Positions 36,701 to 46,089 of a DNA stretch of 64,000 nt are shown piece after piece. Source of the stretch: a virus; IMG/VR virus record IMGVR_UViG_3300048999_000052, positions 19,491-83,490 of that record; one strand, given 5' to 3'. How positions within the stretch are numbered: the first letter of the stretch is position 1; each line of letters begins with the position of its first letter. The translations under genes were made by a program, and so were the position numbers. The notes under the pieces were generated by a model. That model searched no databases and had not been told where the DNA came from. It saw only the letters and a program-made list of their open reading frames with translations.

Positions 36701-38707
36701 ATGGCGAGCTTCGGCGTGGATGATGTGCGGATCTGGGAGGACGTGTCTGAGCCCGTCTCCCAGAACTGGAATCCGCTCGTCGAGCGAGGCGTCACTGGCG
36801 TCAAGCGGTCAGCTGGTCTGATCGATGAGGAGTTCCTTCCGGCACTGCGCGGGCGCAAGGCCATCGAGGTCTTCCGGGAGATGTCCACCAACGACTCGAT
36901 CGTTGGCGCGCTGTTGTTCGCGATCGACAAGCTGATCCGTGAGGTGGAATGGCATGTCGAGGCTCCGGACAACACCCCGGAAGGCACTGAGTGCGCGGAC
37001 TTCCTGGAAAGTTGCATGGACGACATGGAGCACAGCTGGGACGACTTTGTCTCAGAGGTGATGACCATGTTGGTCTTCGGCTGGTCCTGGCACGAGATCG
37101 TCTACAAGAAGCGGATCGGTCCGTGGGAGAAGGACGGGCGGAAGAAGTCGAACTACGACGACGGGATGATCGGCTGGCGCAAGATGCCGATCCGGTCGCA
37201 GGAGACGATGCTGCGCTGGCTGTTCGACAAGAACGGTGACGTCGAGGGTCTGGTTCAGCTGGCCCCGCCGTTCTACCAGGTCACCACCATCCCGATGTCC
37301 AAGAGCCTGTTGTTCCGTACTGCACCCTCCAAGGGCAACCCGGAGGGTCGCTCGCTGCTGCGGACGGCGTACCGGTCCTGGTACTTCAAGAAGCGCCTGG
37401 AGGAGTTCGAGGGCATCGGTGTTGAGCGTGACCTGGCTGGTATGCCGGTGGCTCGGGTGCCTGCGGACTACCTGAACGCGCCCACTGGCTCGCAGAAGGC
37501 CAAGGTCGTCGACGGCTTCCGCAAGATGGTCCGGGGCGTACGCCGGGACGAGAATGAGGGCCTAGTGCTCCCGGTGATGTATGACCCGGACACCAAGCAG
37601 CCGCTGTTCGACTTCGAATTGATGAGCTCTTCGGGAGCGCGCCAGTTCGATACCAACGCGATCATCCAGCGCTACGAGCAGCGGATCTTGATGTCGTGCC
37701 TGGCGGACTTCATTCTGGTCGGGCACGAGCAGTCCGGTTCGTACTCGATGCACACTGACAAGACCGGCATCTTCCGGGCTTCGCTGAACTCGATCACCAA
37801 GAACATCGCCGACACTCTCAACCGCAAGGCCATCCCCAAGCTGTTCGAGCTGAACGGCTGGAAGGTCCGCGAGCTGCCCAAGATCGTCGCCTCCGAGATT
37901 GACCCGCCGGACCTGACCCAGCTCGGCCAACTGATCAGCTCCACGGCGGGGGCTGGCATGCAGTGGTTCCCGGACCCGGAGCTGGAGAAGTTCATTCGGG
38001 ATATCGCTCGGCTGCCGGAGATGCCGGACGAGGTCTTGGAGATCAAGCGCCAGCAGGCCATGCAGGAGCAGGCGATGAGCCTGGCCGACAGCCAGATGCA
38101 GATGCTGGGTCTGCAGCAGAAGGCTGAGCTGACCTCGCAGGGTTACAGCCCGGAGCAGGCACAGATGATCGGTGAGACCCCGACGCCAGAGATGGCCGGC
38201 TATCAGACCGATCAAATGATGCAGCAGCAGCAGGCTGATCTGGAGATGCAGTCGCAGTACGCGATGAAGGACGACCCGGCGGCAGCTGCTCAGCACAGCC
38301 GAGACAACGAAGCCTTCGCTCGGGACCAGAAGGGCAAGGACGCTGATCTCAAGCGTCAGCAGCAGCAGCTGGCTTTGCAGGACCAATACAAGAACAAGGA
38401 CCTGGGCCGGGAGAAGGAGAAGGCCAAGCTCAACGAGCGCGGCCACAAGACCAAGGTCCAGCTGGAAGGCATGAAGGGCAAGGTCGGGGTCCAAAACGAG
38501 AAGGGCAAGTTGAGCCTGGAGGCTCAGCGGGCCAAGATCGCTGACCAGGCCGACAAGTCCAAGTTCGACCGGCAGATGGCCATGCTGAAAGAGAAGGGCA
38601 AGCAGACCCGTACTGCTGCCAGCAAGAAGCCTCTACCGGGCAAGACCGTAGCGGCAGCTAAGAAGACCGCGGCCAAGAAGACGCCGCCGAAGAAGAAGGG
38701 GCGCTGA
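36701..38707 (+). CDS. Portal protein, Mu gp29-like (DUF935), with long C-terminal tail, 668 aa
   Basis: Residues 1-440 match Mu-like portals: AIEVFREMSTNDSIVGALLF, FGWSWHEIVYK, EGRSLLRTAYRSWYFKKRLE and GHEQSGSYSMHTDKT. It is the ring through which DNA enters and leaves the head. Residues about 445-640 form a Gln/Lys/Glu-rich helical extension. The last 30 residues are Lys/Ala/Pro-rich (TVAAAKKTAAKKTPPKKKGR), like the tail of a linker histone. That tail is unusual and may contact DNA. It is followed with 1-nt overlap by the giant head protein. Confidence 0.9.
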   Translation: MASFGVDDVRIWEDVSEPVSQNWNPLVERGVTGVKRSAGLIDEEFLPALRGRKAIEVFREMSTNDSIVGALLFAIDKLIREVEWHVEAPDNTPEGTECADFLESCMDDMEHSWDDFVSEVMTMLVFGWSWHEIVYKKRIGPWEKDGRKKSNYDDGMIGWRKMPIRSQETMLRWLFDKNGDVEGLVQLAPPFYQVTTIPMSKSLLFRTAPSKGNPEGRSLLRTAYRSWYFKKRLEEFEGIGVERDLAGMPVARVPADYLNAPTGSQKAKVVDGFRKMVRGVRRDENEGLVLPVMYDPDTKQPLFDFELMSSSGARQFDTNAIIQRYEQRILMSCLADFILVGHEQSGSYSMHTDKTGIFRASLNSITKNIADTLNRKAIPKLFELNGWKVRELPKIVASEIDPPDLTQLGQLISSTAGAGMQWFPDPELEKFIRDIARLPEMPDEVLEIKRQQAMQEQAMSLADSQMQMLGLQQKAELTSQGYSPEQAQMIGETPTPEMAGYQTDQMMQQQQADLEMQSQYAMKDDPAAAAQHSRDNEAFARDQKGKDADLKRQQQQLALQDQYKNKDLGREKEKAKLNERGHKTKVQLEGMKGKVGVQNEKGKLSLEAQRAKIADQADKSKFDRQMAMLKEKGKQTRTAASKKPLPGKTVAAAKKTAAKKTPPKKKGR

Positions 38708-41700
38708 TGTTCATACCGGTCTTCAAGAGTGCCGACCCGGACTTCAACTACCACGCTGCCGACCTGGCGGCGAAGCTCGTCATGGCCATGGACGAGGACG
38801 AGGCGCGGATGTTCACCACCTGCGTCGTGGCCGACATCCTCTGGGACGACATCGAGAAGAACCAGCGCTCGCTCCAGCGCCACCTCAACTCGGTGGTGTC
38901 CAAGCGGATCCAGATGGTGGCCAAGGCAGCCGATCGGCTGGTGTCCAAGCGGGACAACAACGACTTCGGTACGGCGCTGGTGGAGATCTCCAAGGCCACC
39001 CGCAACCCCTACGACTTCGGCTACGTTTTCAACGAGTCCGACTTCAACCGTGACCCCAGCTCCGGTCAGTTCCGGTCCAAGGTTAGGTACACGGCCTCTA
39101 GGCCGGTGCCGAACAAGGTCGCCCGGGCTACGCCGAACCTGCCCAACCCGGACAAGACCAAGCACCTGAACGCGGCTGAGAAGGCGCGCTACCAGCAGGG
39201 CTACCAGCAGATCGCTAACTTCTTGGACACCATGCGCCAGTCCGGGCTGGCTGGCGACACGAAGACCTATGTCACCGTCCACGACACCGCTGAGAACCGG
39301 ACTTACGTCAAGGAAGTCAGCGGCACCGACGTGCCCACGATTGACCCCAAAACCGAGGCATTTGTCGGGATCGAAGCACGTCCCACGTCGTTGAACGTGG
39401 GCGGCGCTAGCTTCGGCCTGGTAAGTGCTCTGGGTGGTGGAGCCCATCGAGCTGACCGGGCCGGAGCTACTGCGCAGGCAGTCGATGACAATGTTCGCTC
39501 GTTCGCCACTGACTGGACCTCGGCTGGGATGGACAACCCGTTGTCCAGCAATGCTCGGCTGTATGGCCGGGTGGAGGCTGGCTCGCGGTTCCTGGGTCAG
39601 GTCGCTCCGGCTGGTTCCAAGCTGCACATGGCTGCCACCTTCGGTGAGTTCGTCGGCCGCCAAGGACCGCAGGCTGAGCGCGTGCTGGGACCGCGCGCGC
39701 GTACCACCATGTACCGCTACCGGGGTACGGAGAAGACCCCGGACAGCGAACTGACTGGCCCCTACAACCGGCAGCGCACCGGTGGTTACGCGATCGAGAA
39801 CCTGAACCCGGAGAACCAGGCCAAGATCCGCCAACTCCAGCGCGCGGCAATCACCCGGTACAAGAATGCCCACGGCGGCAAGATCAGCACCAAGGAGGCT
39901 GAGGAGGTTCGCCAGAACGTGCTACGGCGCTCCTTCGGGGTCTCCGACAAGGACGCCCGGATGGGTGCGGAGGGTGGCAAGATCCGCGCCTTCCAGACCG
40001 CTCAGGCCTTCATGATGTCCAAGGTGCCAACCGGCAAGCTCTACGACTTGCAGCTGAAGTCTGGGCACACGCCGCCGTCCGAGGGCGTCATCATCGACAA
40101 GGACGGCAAGATCGTCACCCAGGCGATTGGCTACGGTGACGACCACTACCTGCCCTTCAACCTGAAGAACCTGAAGGGGCTGCGCGGTGGTGAATACATC
40201 CGCACCCGGTCTGTGGGTGGTCCGACTACCGAAGACATCTACACCGGTTTGGTGTCTGGTGCGCATCGGCTCACCGTGGTCTCTCGTTCTGGCACCTTCA
40301 CCATCACCTTCGACGACACTTTCCGTAGTACGCGTCGGTACAACGACAAGGCTGGTCGGATGGTGGACCGGTACGGGAAGATTCTTGATGCGATCAAGTC
40401 TGAGCAGGTAGAACGCCAGCCGCTGGATCCCACTGTCCGGGCGAAGATCGCCAACGACGTGGAGACCGAGATGGGCTGGGCGCCGGCTCGGGAACAGCGC
40501 AACGAGATCCGTCGTCGCGAAGCCGAGTACAAGGAGAACCCGTACCTCACCGATGAGGACGAGGCCCAGATCGAGCGGGTCGTTCAGCGCCACGGTGGCT
40601 CGGATGCCGACAAGCAGCGGACCCGAGCTGAGCTACGTAACCAAGCGCTGGAGGACAAGGCTTACAACTTCCGGCTTAACGGTGACGGTTACGCAGCTGG
40701 CATCAAGGCGCTGGAGGAGCAGTTCCCGTACTACATCGCTGACGCTACCCACCGACCCACCCGTGAGGGTCGCTACGAGGGTGCTGGCGACCGGGGCTAC
40801 GTGAAGCCGCGCTTCAACCGGCCCAGCGAAGCCCTGGAGGGCTACTTCGACCCCTCGATCAGCGGTGAGGGCACCTTCTCCAACCCTCGGGGCGAGAAGA
40901 CCGGCAAGAACCGCGCTGACCGGATGGACTACCAGAACTCCCGGGGACGACTGACTCGGGTGGATGCTACCGAGCGGGCTCCGGGTGAGAAGGAAGCTGA
41001 GCCGGCGGTGGCTCGTCCGCCAGCTGACACGGTGGCTGCTCCCACTCCGGCCGAAGTAATGGCGGATCGGATTGAGACTGCTGCGGCCCGGCAGAGCCTG
41101 ACTGATCGTGCCGTTGAGCTGCAGCAGGCAGTAGCAGCCCGGACGGTTGCTGCCGGTGGAGACCCTGGTCCGCTGAAGGACTTCATCAGCCTGAGCCCGG
41201 AGGAGTTCCGGAACTGGTACGCCTCACCGGCCAACCAGGACACCTTCCACCGCCAGGTCGAGGCCACCATCCGACCGAACATGGACCGGCTGGGAGTCAA
41301 GGACCAGCTGACCAACTACGGAGCAGCGCGCGGGTTGGCAGGCGGGGAGAAGTTCAACCGGGCCAATCACATGGCTACCGTGCCGGATCAGCCCTACACC
41401 TTCGAGGGTGCGCCCTACATGCGTGGCGGCAATCTGGACAAGAAGGAGCGCGAGCTGCAGCGGATCGCGGCTCGGACCAAGGTGCCGGACTTCGGCTCGC
41501 TGGCGGACATGGAACACGACGATGACTTCAAGGAAGCGCTGCGTTCGGCTCAGAAGCTTCGGGTGATCTCTGACCAGCTGGCGCAATACCCGCCGGATGA
41601 GAACGGCAGCCGTAACTCCTACCTGATGGCACTGGCTCAGAATGATGAGACGGTGGCGGCGATGTCGCCAGAGGAGAAGCGACTGCTGACCGAGCCCGGT

Positions 41701-42138
41701 CGAGTCGACCAGATGGTCGAGGACGTCAACCGGGCCTGGGCACTGCGCAAGCTGATCGGTCCGAAGACCACCCTGACCACCAGTACCGGACGGCTGGAAC
41801 CTACCGGGCAGACCATCGCTACACCGCCGCAGACTCCGGTGCAGCGAGCCGAAGCCTCGGTAGTGACGCCAGCCTCGAACCGAAGGGCTGCTCGAAGCTA
41901 CCGCGAGGCATTGTCGACCTACGCTCAGCGGATTGCCGATATCAACCCGCAGGCAGCCGACGCACTCAACGACGTCGCCAGCCAGTTCGACATTGCCCAG
42001 CACACGCCCGAGGCCAGCGTGCAGAGCGAGTTCAACGCTGCTCAGGCAGCATTGATGGACCTGACCACTGACTTCCCGCAGTTCAAGAAGGGGATCGAGG
42101 AGGACATCATGCGCCGCCTGCATGAGGACAACCGGTGA
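38707..42138 (+). CDS. Giant head-associated protein, 1143 aa
   Basis: ATG at 38707 overlaps the portal stop. The N-terminal 105 residues are helical (KLVMAMDEDEARMFTTCVVA, then LQRHLNSVVSKRIQMVAKAA). DFNRDPSSGQFRSK (near 113) resembles the GRF-type motif also present in the next protein. Residues 125-700 contain several mixed alpha/beta parts and 700-1143 are polar with Pro/Ala linkers. I find no catalytic motif. By place it is an internal head or ejected protein; ADP-ribosyltransferase-like or protease activity cannot be excluded by eye. Confidence 0.75.
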   Translation: MFIPVFKSADPDFNYHAADLAAKLVMAMDEDEARMFTTCVVADILWDDIEKNQRSLQRHLNSVVSKRIQMVAKAADRLVSKRDNNDFGTALVEISKATRNPYDFGYVFNESDFNRDPSSGQFRSKVRYTASRPVPNKVARATPNLPNPDKTKHLNAAEKARYQQGYQQIANFLDTMRQSGLAGDTKTYVTVHDTAENRTYVKEVSGTDVPTIDPKTEAFVGIEARPTSLNVGGASFGLVSALGGGAHRADRAGATAQAVDDNVRSFATDWTSAGMDNPLSSNARLYGRVEAGSRFLGQVAPAGSKLHMAATFGEFVGRQGPQAERVLGPRARTTMYRYRGTEKTPDSELTGPYNRQRTGGYAIENLNPENQAKIRQLQRAAITRYKNAHGGKISTKEAEEVRQNVLRRSFGVSDKDARMGAEGGKIRAFQTAQAFMMSKVPTGKLYDLQLKSGHTPPSEGVIIDKDGKIVTQAIGYGDDHYLPFNLKNLKGLRGGEYIRTRSVGGPTTEDIYTGLVSGAHRLTVVSRSGTFTITFDDTFRSTRRYNDKAGRMVDRYGKILDAIKSEQVERQPLDPTVRAKIANDVETEMGWAPAREQRNEIRRREAEYKENPYLTDEDEAQIERVVQRHGGSDADKQRTRAELRNQALEDKAYNFRLNGDGYAAGIKALEEQFPYYIADATHRPTREGRYEGAGDRGYVKPRFNRPSEALEGYFDPSISGEGTFSNPRGEKTGKNRADRMDYQNSRGRLTRVDATERAPGEKEAEPAVARPPADTVAAPTPAEVMADRIETAAARQSLTDRAVELQQAVAARTVAAGGDPGPLKDFISLSPEEFRNWYASPANQDTFHRQVEATIRPNMDRLGVKDQLTNYGAARGLAGGEKFNRANHMATVPDQPYTFEGAPYMRGGNLDKKERELQRIAARTKVPDFGSLADMEHDDDFKEALRSAQKLRVISDQLAQYPPDENGSRNSYLMALAQNDETVAAMSPEEKRLLTEPGRVDQMVEDVNRAWALRKLIGPKTTLTTSTGRLEPTGQTIATPPQTPVQRAEASVVTPASNRRAARSYREALSTYAQRIADINPQAADALNDVASQFDIAQHTPEASVQSEFNAAQAALMDLTTDFPQFKKGIEEDIMRRLHEDNR

Positions 42139-44123
42139 CGGCTGATCTGTTCGAGGACCCGGGCCAGGAACTCCTGGCTCGGGGCACCGCTGACCCGATT
42201 GAGGCGCTCCAGCTCAGTCAGGCCGAGCAGGACCAGCTCGACGTGGTTCGGGGCGAGGCTAACTCGGCTCGGACGCTAGCCCAGGTCGGGCTGGTCCTCG
42301 GTGCCGCCTTCTTGCTGTACCGCCACTATGTCCACCGCCGGACTTTGGCTCAAGTAAGTTCCCAGCCTGAATCGCGCTTCCTTCAGGCTCTGACCTTGCG
42401 CAACGCTCGGAACTTCATCCCGGCCTGGGTGTACATGGTCACGCCCGCACTGGAGACCGCCTACACGGTCGGCATGGTCCGGGGCGGGAATGCCGCTATC
42501 CCGGACGAGATGGTTACCCAGTACGCCCAGCGGTACGCAACCGACATCGCTGACTACATCAACGAGACCTCGGCGCAGGCACTGGCTGAGGGCTTCAATG
42601 CCTACGTCAACAAGAAGGTGGCTCGGCGGGTAGCAGCCGAGAAGGCACTGCAGGGCTTCGGACTGAACAGCAGGATGATGCGTGCCCTGGTCGGGCGGGT
42701 AGCCCGGGCCAAGGTCGACTCGGTGGTTGAACTCAATCACGATGCCTCCACCCGGGACTGGATCGAAATGATGCTGGTCCAGCGGGCGCACGACATCGGG
42801 GACAACGAGGGCTTCAATGTCTCCCAACATGGACAACAGATCACCTGGTTGTACCTACAGCGGACGGGGCGACTGTCGCCAGCCGCACTCAAGGTCTGGC
42901 ACACCGCCCGGGACGAACGTGTGTGTCCGTCATGCGGTCCGCTGGATAAGCAGGCCGTACCGGTCAACCAGCCCTTCACGACCGTCTTTGGGAAGCTGTG
43001 GGTGCCTTCGATGCATCCAAACTGTCGTTGCGAGGTGCGACTCCGGTCTCTGGTGCGAGATGAGTTCGTAGCTGAGCAGGTGGCTAAGGCCGATGCCTTC
43101 CTGGAGCGCGAGCACCCGCGTGGGCGCGATGGTCGGTTCCGGGCGAAGCCAGCGGCTGAGCGCGAGCGCGAAAGCGATCTGGAAAGGTTGCTCCGTGAAG
43201 TCGAAGAGCGCGAAGCACCGCCGGAGCCGGCTGTCGATCTGGGTGAAGCGGTTGATCTGGGTACGGGTGTGGATCTGGGCGCAGCTTCACTCGGAGGCAC
43301 CTCCCTGGCCGGAGTCGACCTCGGACCCGTCAATCTTGGCCAAGCCGAACAAGTCGAACTGGCTCAACCAGCCGTAAGCATCCCGGCCGTCTCGCTGCCG
43401 CAGGAGCAGGTTGAGTTGGCTGGTCAGCAGATGGTGTCGCTGGCTACCGACCAGACGGCAGTGATGCTGACCGAAGCTCCTCGGGCGCCAATTCAGGCCA
43501 AGGGGCCGGGGATCATCAATCTGCCCGACACCTTGTACAGGCTGGATACGGCTGGCTTCCACTTCCACCCGGAGTACTCCGATCACCTGACCTGGTCCGA
43601 TGACGGCGAGGTGGAGTACGCCTTCTTTGGTCCAGAGCATGAGTTCACTACGCATCAGAACACGGTGGACGCAATAAAGGCGCTGTACGAGCAGGAGATC
43701 GAGCGGGAGACCACTCGGATCATGACCGAGGGCAGGAACTACGTCGGTGCCCAGGGACGCGACCCGCTGCAGCTGGATCGGCACTTTGTCCGGGCTGCGA
43801 TCGAGGCTGAGGTCACTGGCTCTCCTGATCACCCTGGTTTCCGTACCTATGCCAACGCGATGGGGATCCACCGTAGCGAATGGATCCTGCGGGTTTATCG
43901 GATGGACCGGGCCTACTCCGAAGGCTTCGTCGGTGAGATGAGCGCGCACGGCGAGACCGAGTTCTTCCAGGCGCCCGGACGGTACTACGCCGAGGACGAG
44001 CTGCTAGCCACCGAAGAGTGGGACGGCTGGCCGGTGGCTGTGGTGGATGTCGAGCCGGAAGAGGAGGAGGGGCAATTCGATGACTTCCGCACCCGCAACC
44101 GTGATGACTGGCCACCGAGCTGA
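42135..44123 (+). CDS. MuF-like head morphogenesis protein with C-terminal extension, 662 aa
   Basis: GTG at 42135 overlaps the previous stop. Residues 1-310 match Mu gpF: a helical domain, then RVCPSCGPLDKQAVP (near 264) and MHPNCRCEVRL (near 293), the Cys/His signature of the C-terminal MuF core. It sits inside the portal vertex. EREHPRGRDGRFRAKPA (near 325) is a GRF-type motif. Next come repeated VDLG/VELA-type short repeats (near 370-430) and an unrecognised domain of about 200 residues (450-660). That extension may be a toxin-like or effector domain. Confidence 0.82.
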   Translation: MTADLFEDPGQELLARGTADPIEALQLSQAEQDQLDVVRGEANSARTLAQVGLVLGAAFLLYRHYVHRRTLAQVSSQPESRFLQALTLRNARNFIPAWVYMVTPALETAYTVGMVRGGNAAIPDEMVTQYAQRYATDIADYINETSAQALAEGFNAYVNKKVARRVAAEKALQGFGLNSRMMRALVGRVARAKVDSVVELNHDASTRDWIEMMLVQRAHDIGDNEGFNVSQHGQQITWLYLQRTGRLSPAALKVWHTARDERVCPSCGPLDKQAVPVNQPFTTVFGKLWVPSMHPNCRCEVRLRSLVRDEFVAEQVAKADAFLEREHPRGRDGRFRAKPAAERERESDLERLLREVEEREAPPEPAVDLGEAVDLGTGVDLGAASLGGTSLAGVDLGPVNLGQAEQVELAQPAVSIPAVSLPQEQVELAGQQMVSLATDQTAVMLTEAPRAPIQAKGPGIINLPDTLYRLDTAGFHFHPEYSDHLTWSDDGEVEYAFFGPEHEFTTHQNTVDAIKALYEQEIERETTRIMTEGRNYVGAQGRDPLQLDRHFVRAAIEAEVTGSPDHPGFRTYANAMGIHRSEWILRVYRMDRAYSEGFVGEMSAHGETEFFQAPGRYYAEDELLATEEWDGWPVAVVDVEPEEEEGQFDDFRTRNRDDWPPS

Positions 44124-45099
44124 CCATGAAGTCATGACCAGCGCAATCCAGGATGTAGCCGAGCTGCTATTTGGCGACGGCGCGGACGAGCTGGTGCGTA
44201 AGATGAACCCTACCCAGTCCGACCTGGCTGCCAAGAAAAAGCGTGAGCGGACCCAGGCCCAGGTCGGTCTGGCCTCCAACCTTGTCGGGATCACCGCTGG
44301 TACGGCTGCGACAGCTGAAGCCGCGGGCAAGTTCAAGGAAGCTCGCCGGCTCAAGCGCGGCCTGTTGACTGAGGCCAAGGTGCCGGGCAAGATCGCCACT
44401 TCACTGGGACACATCAAGACCAAGCACGTAGTCGGGCTGGCTGCGGCTGGTCTTGGCCTGCAGGCGGCCAACGTGGCTGGCGATGCGATCGCCAACCGGG
44501 TGCTGGCCCGTAGCGCCAAGATGCCCCAGGATCACAAGAAGAAGATTCAGAAGAACAAGAACGAGTACGCCACCGACATCACCTTGTCTCGGGGCAAGCT
44601 GGCGATGGCTGGGGTGAAGACCGGCAAGAAGGCTGCTCCGGTGATGGTGGACACTGCCCGCAAGATCGAGAGCAAGGTCCAGAAGGATTTGGACATCACC
44701 TGGGAGGGTGAGTTCTCCAAGTTCGACACCGACAAGAAGCAGGTCTTCGGCTGGGCTTCGGTGGTGGAGATCGGTGGTGAGCCGGTGATCGATCGTCAGG
44801 GTGACTACATCTCCCCCGACGAGATCGAGAAGGCGGCGTACTCCTACGTGGTCAAGTCCCGCAAGGGCGGGGACATGCATCAGCGCACCGGCGAAGTACC
44901 GCTGCACGTCTCGGACATGATCGAGTCGTTCATGGTCACGCCGGAGAAGCTGGAGAAGATGGGACTGCCTTCGGACGCACTGCCCACCGGTTGGTGGGTC
45001 GGGTACCAGATCAACGACGACAAGACCTGGGACCTGGTGAAGAAGGGCGAACGGACGGGGTTCTCTATCCACGGTCGTGGCAAGCGGAAGGACCTCTGA
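44080..45099 (+). CDS. XkdF-like head maturation protease with N-terminal membrane-like region, 339 aa
   Basis: ATG at 44080 follows a perfect GGAGGAGGGG; it overlaps the MuF-like gene by 44 nt. Residues 215-339 match the XkdF serine-protease family: VFGWASVVEIGGEPVIDRQG, then DMHQRTGEVPLH, VESF-type MIESFMVTPEKLEKMG, GWWVGYQI and FSIHGRGKR. The N-terminal 150 residues are basic with Ala/Gly-rich helices (VGLASNLVGITAGTAATAEA). It probably cuts scaffold or head proteins during maturation. Confidence 0.8.
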   Translation: MTSAPATVMTGHRADHEVMTSAIQDVAELLFGDGADELVRKMNPTQSDLAAKKKRERTQAQVGLASNLVGITAGTAATAEAAGKFKEARRLKRGLLTEAKVPGKIATSLGHIKTKHVVGLAAAGLGLQAANVAGDAIANRVLARSAKMPQDHKKKIQKNKNEYATDITLSRGKLAMAGVKTGKKAAPVMVDTARKIESKVQKDLDITWEGEFSKFDTDKKQVFGWASVVEIGGEPVIDRQGDYISPDEIEKAAYSYVVKSRKGGDMHQRTGEVPLHVSDMIESFMVTPEKLEKMGLPSDALPTGWWVGYQINDDKTWDLVKKGERTGFSIHGRGKRKDL

Positions 45100-46088
45100 T
45101 GCCCTACCAGTCCGACGCGCAGCGTGGCTTCATGCACGCCAAGCATCCTGAGATCGCGGCCAAGTGGGACGCGGAGATCCGGTCCAAGAAGCACAAGCAC
45201 TCCAAGGACTGCGAGCACGCGGTGGACAAGAACGACCCGTTCGAGGTTGCCAAGGCCAAGATCCCGAAGGTGTCTGCTGGTCTGTCCGGTGCGCAGAAGG
45301 CTGGCCGCAAGGCCAAGAGCACTGCTAAGAACACCTACCTGAATGCCACCTCCAAGCCGACCTTCCGTAGTCCGTACACCGGTGACAAGTTCGGTAGCCG
45401 GAACAGTCGGATGTCGTCGTCTGACAAGAAGTTCTCCTTTCGGACTGGGCTAGCTGTGGGTGCTACCGGTGGCGGACTGGCTTCTGGCGTCGTTCATAGT
45501 CCGGAGATTAAGCGCAACAACAAGAAGGCCGAGGAGCTGAGCAAGGCTCGCTCGACTTTGATCACTGACTTCGGTACGACTGCGGGTAAGGCCCGTAAGT
45601 ACCCCGGGTTCCGAGCTGGGCGGTTCGCTGCCGGTACGGCAGTTGGGGCTGGGGCGATTTATGGCATGGGCTCAGCAGAGCGTGATGTCTCCAGGAATGC
45701 GTTGAGCCGGGCTCAGTCGAACAAGAAGCGGCGGGACACCATCGCCGCCAAGAAGAACGGGAGTACGACCGTGGCGAAGCAGGAGAAGGCAACGGGTGGA
45801 CGGCTGGCGGCGGGATATCTCGCTCCCGGTATCCATGGCGCGATTGCGGGCAAGAAGGGCAGCAAGCTCCGGGCGGCAGGCAACGAATTGGGCGGCACTG
45901 TCCTGGGATCGACTGCCGGTGGATTGGCTGCTGGTGTGCTGACCAGAGGTAAGGGCGCGGCGGCGGGCTCGGCCATTGGCTCTGGTGTCGGCGCTGTGGC
46001 TGGTACGGCTCGGGCGCAGCGGAAGGGTCACTTCAAGTTGCAGAAGAACGATGCCGTCTCGGCGTTCGGTGTGGACCACGGCTACTGA
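45099..46088 (+). CDS. Gly/Ala-rich head-module protein, 329 aa
   Basis: ATG at 45099 overlaps the protease stop (TGATG). It begins MPYQSDAQRGFMHAKHPEIA, like small actinophage proteins that begin MPYKSDAQR. It contains several Gly/Ala-rich helices (LAVGATGGGLASGVV, GRFAAGTAVGAGAIYGMG, TVLGSTAGGLAAGVL) between Lys/Arg-rich segments. It ends DAVSAFGVDHGY, almost the same tail as the next protein. It may be an internal head or DNA-ejection protein; function is inferred from position. Confidence 0.7.
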   Translation: MPYQSDAQRGFMHAKHPEIAAKWDAEIRSKKHKHSKDCEHAVDKNDPFEVAKAKIPKVSAGLSGAQKAGRKAKSTAKNTYLNATSKPTFRSPYTGDKFGSRNSRMSSSDKKFSFRTGLAVGATGGGLASGVVHSPEIKRNNKKAEELSKARSTLITDFGTTAGKARKYPGFRAGRFAAGTAVGAGAIYGMGSAERDVSRNALSRAQSNKKRRDTIAAKKNGSTTVAKQEKATGGRLAAGYLAPGIHGAIAGKKGSKLRAAGNELGGTVLGSTAGGLAAGVLTRGKGAAAGSAIGSGVGAVAGTARAQRKGHFKLQKNDAVSAFGVDHGY

Positions 46089-46089
46089 G

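Noticed and set aside
38524-39873. A 449-codon minus-strand frame opposite the portal and giant head protein
   Set aside because: It is antisense to strong genes and rich in Arg/Val/Gly; G+C bias at codon position 3 produces such shadows.
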